DNA of 10,374 bases from Clostridiales bacterium UBA1770 (GTDB lineage Bacteria; Bacillota; Clostridia; Oscillospirales; CAG-272). Location: contig DCGU01000046.1 of the NCBI GenBank assembly GCA_002315325.1, positions 1-10,374 of the forward strand, given 5' to 3'. Positions 7,207-10,374 of this stretch are shown piece after piece. Positions within the stretch are counted from its first letter, which is position 1. Every line of letters starts with the position of its first letter. The notes beneath the pieces are model-generated. The model was not told the DNA's origin, searched no databases, and saw only the letters and a list, made by a program, of their open reading frames with translations. The translations under genes and the position numbers were made by a program.

Positions 7207-7911
7207 TTAATCCTCCAGTTCCAGGAAGACGGATTCCAGCGATGCGTCGCCCCTGACCTCTTCCATCGTGCCGCAGCGGATGAGCTTACCTTCCTTAATG
7301 ATGGCAACCTTGTCGCACAGCTTTTCGGCCACTTCCAGCACGTGTGTCGAGAAGAAGATGGCGCCGCCCCTGTCGCAGACCTCCCGCATCATACCCTTGA
7401 GGACGTGGGCAGCCTTGGGGTCGAGGCCCACGAAGGGCTCGTCCATGATAATCAACTTGGGGTCGTGCATCCAGGCGGAAATCAGCGCCAGTTTCTGCTT
7501 CATGCCGTGGGAGTAGGAGGCAATCGGCTGTGTCAGCGCCCCCGTGAGTTCAAACGTTTCGGCAAGTTTTTCTGCGCGTTCCTTGCGGGTCACAACGTCC
7601 ATACCGAACAGGTCGGCAATGAAGTTGAGATATTGGTTGCCCGTCATGAACTCGTACAGGTCGGGGTTGTCCGGGATGTAGGCCATCATTTTCTTGCAGG
7701 ACAGGGCATCGTCCTTTTGGCGGATGCCGCCGATGGTGATTTCCCCCGCGTCGTATTGCAGAATGCCGGCGACACTTTTGAGCGTCGTGGTCTTGCCGGC
7801 ACCGTTGTGCCCGATGAACCCGTAGATTTCCCCGGGGGCAATGTGCAGGGACAGGTCGTCAACGGCCTTTTTTTCGCCGTATTGTTTGGTTAAATGATCG
7901 ATGATTAACAT
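7207..7911 (-). CDS. ABC transporter ATP-binding protein
   Basis: The predicted protein has 234 residues, the usual size of a stand-alone ABC exporter ATPase, and powers the permease encoded just downstream. Walker A is 'GHNGAGKTT' at 34-42. The Q-loop region reads 'YIPDNPDLY' with Asp81 in place of Gln, a change common in this subfamily. The signature is 'SHGMKQK' (134-140) instead of LSGGQ. Walker B is 'LIIMDE' (153-158), the D-loop is 'GLD' (162-164) and the switch His is His190 in 'STH'. All residues for ATP hydrolysis are present. The start at 7911 is preferred over an upstream in-frame ATG at 8037, because AAGGGGGA lies just before it and the ABC domain begins there. The longer form would also overlap the promoter. 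Transcription is likely controlled through the inverted repeat on its -10 box. Confidence 0.95.
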   Translation of the reverse strand: MLIIDHLTKQYGEKKAVDDLSLHIAPGEIYGFIGHNGAGKTTTLKSVAGILQYDAGEITIGGIRQKDDALSCKKMMAYIPDNPDLYEFMTGNQYLNFIADLFGMDVVTRKERAEKLAETFELTGALTQPIASYSHGMKQKLALISAWMHDPKLIIMDEPFVGLDPKAAHVLKGMMREVCDRGGAIFFSTHVLEVAEKLCDKVAIIKEGKLIRCGTMEEVRGDASLESVFLELED

Positions 7912-7916
7912 GGTAA

Positions 7917-7938
7917 TCCCCCTTGCCGCTTTAGCGGC
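7917..7938 (-). promoter_or_regulatory. Shine-Dalgarno of the ABC ATPase gene with abutting hairpin
   Basis: On the minus strand the leader contains GCCGCT-AA-AGCGGC (7925-7938), able to form a GC-rich hairpin, followed at once by the ribosome binding site AAGGGGGA (7917-7924) and the ATG at 7911. The stem touches the ribosome site, the same layout as in the GH38 leader. Possible roles are 5' mRNA stability or control of initiation. Confidence 0.55.
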
Positions 7939-7994
7939 GCATAAAATTAGGTGATACTTCGCAGAAAACGCGTGTGTCTTGGTGCTGAGCAATC

Positions 7995-8016
7995 TTGTAT
8001 TAACACAATAATACAA
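7995..8016. promoter_or_regulatory. Putative operator (inverted repeat) on the ABC promoter
   Basis: TTGTATTA (7995-8002) and TAATACAA (8009-8016) form a perfect 8-bp inverted repeat with a 6-bp spacer. It covers the whole -10 box (8008-8013) and the likely start point of the ABC operon. A dimeric repressor bound here would block RNA polymerase. B. subtilis YtrA, a GntR-type regulator, controls an ABC exporter operon through an inverted repeat, which makes that family a reasonable guess. No regulator gene lies in this window. Confidence 0.65.
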
Positions 8017-8037
8017 CATAGAGCGCCCGGTTGTCAA
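8008..8037 (-). promoter_or_regulatory. Promoter of the ABC transporter operon
   Basis: A perfect minus-strand TTGACA (8032-8037) and TATTAT (8008-8013) are spaced by 18 bp. The -35 box begins 12 bp after the DUF523-GNAT stop codon and no terminator lies between. The ABC genes may therefore receive some readthrough as well as their own transcripts. Confidence 0.8.
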
Positions 8038-8049
8038 GACGTTTTTACG

Positions 8050-8931
8050 TTATCGTGTAAATTTCATTTCATATTCGTACAGCGTGGGCGTCAGATCATG
8101 GCGATTGCCCGTGGGCGTAAAGCCAAGACGGTCGTACCACGCGGCGGCGCGGGTATTGGTGGACAAAATCCACAGTGTCGGCGTGCCCGCACATTGTGCC
8201 ATGGCGTGGTGCAAAAGATGCGTGCCGTACCCTTTGTTTTGCATGCAGGGCAGGACGTACAGGTTTTCAATCAAGCTGTCCGCCACGGTGACAAGGGCGA
8301 CGGGCAGGGTATCGTACAACACGTACAGGCGCGCGCCCCTGTCCATCTGTTCCCGCAAATGCCCAAGTTGGTGGGAGTACGTGTGCCCCGCAAGAAAATC
8401 AGGGGAGCATATTTCCCGATGGGAATCGCGCCAGGATACGGCGTGAATCATGGCTGCCGATTCTATTCTTGGGTCGTCGGGATTGTCCACGGGGACAATT
8501 TGCTGTCCTTGCACGATTTCACTGCTGTCGAACGTGGCAAAGCCGGCATCTATCAGCAGCGCTGCGGCTGCGCCGTGCCCCGGAATCTTGCGTCCGGTGA
8601 ACGTCCCGTCGTAGATCATATGCACGCCGCAGCTGGGGCTGCGCTGCTGCAGCACGACCAGGTCGACGGCGTTTTTCTTGGCGATATCCAATGCGGCGGC
8701 GGCGCCGCGGCGGTATTCCGCATCCACGCTTTTGCCGTCGGCGGTGCGCACGACGCCGTCGACAATCTCCCCGCACGGGCGCGGGCAGGGCAGGCCGCCC
8801 ATCACCTCCGGGCAAATCGACAACACCGTTTTGTCCTGCAGGAAGGCGAGCAGCGTTTCGTCCCGATTGTTACCGCCGTTATATTTCACGTTTTCGCCCA
8901 GCAGGCAGGCACTGACCATTACTTTCATCAT
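8050..8931 (-). CDS. DUF523 (TudS-like) domain fused to GNAT acetyltransferase
   Basis: The predicted protein has 293 residues and two complete domains. Residues 1-140 are DUF523: 'VSACLLG' (Cys9), 'KYNGGNN' (16-22), 'CPE' (Cys40, Glu42), 'GGLPCPRPCGE' (45-55) and 'SPSCG' (98-102, Cys101). DUF523 includes the thiouracil desulfurase TudS, whose [4Fe-4S] cluster is held by three cysteines; Cys9, Cys40 and Cys101 fit that role. Residues about 148-293 are a GNAT fold: 'MIHAVSW' (161-167), the acetyl-CoA motif 'QNKGYG' (231-236) and 'AWYDRLGF' (264-271). The frame is continuous through the linker. Start 8931 has a weak AAAGG ten bases upstream; the adjacent ATG at 8928 is also possible. It has a strong own promoter and lies upstream of the ABC operon. 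Action on thiolated bases or nucleosides followed by acetylation is only a guess. Confidence 0.92.
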   Translation of the reverse strand: MMKVMVSACLLGENVKYNGGNNRDETLLAFLQDKTVLSICPEVMGGLPCPRPCGEIVDGVVRTADGKSVDAEYRRGAAAALDIAKKNAVDLVVLQQRSPSCGVHMIYDGTFTGRKIPGHGAAAALLIDAGFATFDSSEIVQGQQIVPVDNPDDPRIESAAMIHAVSWRDSHREICSPDFLAGHTYSHQLGHLREQMDRGARLYVLYDTLPVALVTVADSLIENLYVLPCMQNKGYGTHLLHHAMAQCAGTPTLWILSTNTRAAAWYDRLGFTPTGNRHDLTPTLYEYEMKFTR

Positions 8932-8969
8932 TCTTTTTTAACCTTTACCATAGCATAGTATTCCATTTA

Positions 8970-8998
8970 ATTATAAAAACGGTGACGCCGAAAGTCAA
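8970..8998 (-). promoter_or_regulatory. Promoter of the DUF523-GNAT gene
   Basis: Minus-strand TTGACT (8993-8998) and a perfect TATAAT (8970-8975) are separated by 17 bp, close to the ideal vegetative promoter. The leader would be about 30 nt. It diverges from the promoter at 9037-9065. Confidence 0.85.
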
Positions 8999-9012
8999 GA
9001 TTTGTTCCCGCA

Positions 9013-9030
9013 CGTGACAAAAAAATCACG
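9013..9030. promoter_or_regulatory. Inverted repeat midway between divergent promoters
   Basis: CGTGA (9013-9017) and TCACG (9026-9030) form an inverted repeat with an 8-bp A-rich spacer, placed almost exactly between the two -35 boxes (8993-8998 and 9037-9042). The site could bind a regulator serving both genes. The half-sites are short, so chance is not excluded. Confidence 0.4.
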
Positions 9031-9036
9031 GCCGTC

Positions 9037-9065
9037 TTGCAAAGCTTCCGCACGTATTGTATAAT
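9037..9065 (+). promoter_or_regulatory. Promoter of the GH127-like gene
   Basis: TTGCAA (9037-9042) and a perfect TATAAT (9060-9065) are spaced by 17 bp, giving a leader of about 30 nt. The ribosome binding site GAGGTG (9091-9096) lies six bases before the ATG at 9103. Confidence 0.85.
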
Positions 9066-9102
9066 GAATGCAAACTTACAATCGGTTGATGAGGTGAATT
9101 GT

Positions 9103-10374
9103 ATGAAACGCGAATTGTGTATGACGGAACTGAACGAGCGCATTGCGCGCAACTTTGCCCGTATGAGCGGCGACGGGTACAATATTGAACGTATGTTCAA
9201 CGTGCCGTGTCCGGATTGGCCGGGTGATTTCCCCGGCAGAGCCCTGCTGGCCTTTGTCAGCCATTACCGCATCAGTGGGCAAATCATCCCCACGATGCCG
9301 CTGCTATTGGAACAATTGCCGCAGCACACCACGGAGCACCTGTACGTGCCCTCGGACCGCCCCGATTTGATTGTGGAACAGTCACTCGCGGGTCATTCCT
9401 GGATGCTGCGCGGGTTGTGTGAGCATTACGAGGCGTTCGGCGACGTTTTTTCTCTGCATGCTTTGAAGGAAATCACCGAGCATTTGTATCTGCCCCTGCG
9501 CGGCAAATACGGGACGTATCCCGTTGACCGTACGCAAAACGAGAAGGGCGGCGTCAGCGGCAACAGCGATGCCGAAATCAACGGCTGGCTGCTTTCCACC
9601 GATACGGGTACGGCCTTTATGAGCGTGGACGGCCTGTCGCACGTGTACAAGGTGACGCGTGACGCGCGCGTGCTGGAACTGCTGGACGAAATGATTGACA
9701 AGTTTATCTCCATGGATAAGGCCGGTATGCGCCTGCAGACACACTGCACGCTGACGGCTGCCCGCGGCATGATGCGCCTGTTCGGTGTCACCGGTGACGG
9801 CCGTTATTTGCGCGGTGCGAAAGATATTTACGATTTGTACACCGTGGGCGGCGGCATGACGCCGGCCTACCAAAACCTGAACTGGTGGGGGCGTCCCACC
9901 ACTTGGACCGAACCCTGCGCCATCGTCGACTCGCTCATGCTGGCGCTGGAACTGTATAAGGTCACGGGGGACGAGCGTATGCGCAACACTGCCGCCCGCA
10001 TCTATTGCAACGGCCTGGCCACTTCGCAGCGGTTTAACGGCGGTGCCGGCACCGATTTGATTGTCACCCCGGAACAGCCCAACGTCGCTTGGCAGGGGGA
10101 CGAGGCCTATTTCTGCTGCTCTATGCGTTTGGCCGAAGGTTTACGGACGATTTGGGAAAACCGCGACCTGTTGTGGTACGAAACGACGGGCGCAGCCCAG
10201 CGCGACGACCTCGGCCGTTACTTCGACGGCGACGTGCTGTTGTGCGAACAGCAGGAGGAACTCGGCAAAAAGTATATCGACCCGGGGCAGGTAATCAACG
10301 CCGACGGGCACGTTTTGACCCCTCTGCTCAAGTATTATAAGATTCCCCTGGAAGAGGTCAGAAAGATCAAACAA
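9103..10374 (+). CDS. GH127/DUF1680-like glycoside hydrolase, 3' end beyond window
   Basis: The frame stays open for 424 codons from ATG 9103 to the window edge, with no stop, so the gene is incomplete here. The N-terminal and middle parts read as an all-helical (alpha/alpha) barrel. Two cysteine motifs match GH127 beta-L-arabinofuranosidases: 'TEPC' with Glu270 and Cys272, and 'YFCCS' with Cys338 and Cys339. In the characterised enzyme HypBA1 the equivalent Glu-x-Cys and Cys-Cys bind zinc, and the first Cys of the pair is the nucleophile. The acid/base Glu expected 16 residues before Glu270 is not there: the stretch reads 'MTPAYQN' with Pro254. The N-terminus is also shorter than usual. This is therefore a divergent clade whose substrate may differ. 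There is no signal peptide, so it is probably cytoplasmic. It is divergent from the DUF523-GNAT gene and has its own strong promoter. Confidence 0.82.
   Translation, partial: MKRELCMTELNERIARNFARMSGDGYNIERMFNVPCPDWPGDFPGRALLAFVSHYRISGQIIPTMPLLLEQLPQHTTEHLYVPSDRPDLIVEQSLAGHSWMLRGLCEHYEAFGDVFSLHALKEITEHLYLPLRGKYGTYPVDRTQNEKGGVSGNSDAEINGWLLSTDTGTAFMSVDGLSHVYKVTRDARVLELLDEMIDKFISMDKAGMRLQTHCTLTAARGMMRLFGVTGDGRYLRGAKDIYDLYTVGGGMTPAYQNLNWWGRPTTWTEPCAIVDSLMLALELYKVTGDERMRNTAARIYCNGLATSQRFNGGAGTDLIVTPEQPNVAWQGDEAYFCCSMRLAEGLRTIWENRDLLWYETTGAAQRDDLGRYFDGDVLLCEQQEELGKKYIDPGQVINADGHVLTPLLKYYKIPLEEVRKIKQ

Noticed and set aside
7912..8037. Longer N-terminus for the ABC ATPase starting at 8037
   Set aside because: The extension would be transcribed only from upstream of the ABC promoter, overlaps its -10 and -35 boxes, and adds nothing resembling an ABC domain. 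ATG 7911 has a strong ribosome site.
8050..8931. Possibility that DUF523 and GNAT are two genes joined by a sequencing frameshift
   Set aside because: The frame is continuous, with no internal start and ribosome site near the junction, and the linker reads naturally into the first GNAT strand.
7951..8958. 335-codon + strand frame opposite the DUF523-GNAT gene
   Set aside because: It overlaps two clear promoters and a well-supported coding region on the other strand and shows no family motif.

Overview
The window looks like chromosomal DNA of a moderately GC-rich member of the Clostridia, probably a gut Oscillospirales/Ruminococcaceae-type bacterium. This is inferred from strong AGGAGG-type ribosome binding sites, clean TTGACA/TATAAT-like promoters, lipobox-bearing surface proteins and the mix of protein families. 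No species-specific marker is present. Seven genes are supported, one of them cut by the right edge. I saw no tRNA, rRNA, CRISPR array, insertion sequence or phage gene.

Left part (1-3427): a rho-independent terminator belongs to a rightward gene off the left edge. Two leftward genes follow: a multi-pass membrane protein with a soluble C-terminal beta-type domain (92-916, own promoter) and a cytoplasmic GH38 alpha-mannosidase-type glycosidase (1013-3427, GTG start). Centre (3428-5580): back-to-back promoters, with -35 boxes only 7 bp apart, drive the glycosidase leftward and a two-gene lipoprotein operon rightward. The operon encodes a membrane-anchored serpin with an inhibitory-type hinge and a small lipoprotein of unknown function. 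It ends at a perfect 15-bp hairpin shared with the convergent gene to its right.

Right part (5608-8931): three leftward genes in the order DUF523(TudS-like)-GNAT fusion, ABC ATPase, 12-helix ABC permease. The ABC pair has its own promoter, and a perfect 8-6-8 inverted repeat covers its -10 box, so it is probably controlled by a dimeric repressor encoded elsewhere. From 9103 a rightward gene for a divergent GH127/DUF1680-like glycosidase runs off the right edge. It shares a divergent promoter region, with a central inverted repeat, with the DUF523-GNAT gene.

The two predicted cytoplasmic glycosidases suggest use of imported oligosaccharides. The anchored serpin suggests defence of the cell surface against proteases. 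The ABC exporter looks like an inducible efflux or stress system. No single pathway joins all the genes. The points most worth following are the serpin/lipoprotein pair, the DUF523-GNAT fusion, the operator on the ABC promoter, and the apparent loss of the acid/base Glu in the GH127-like protein.
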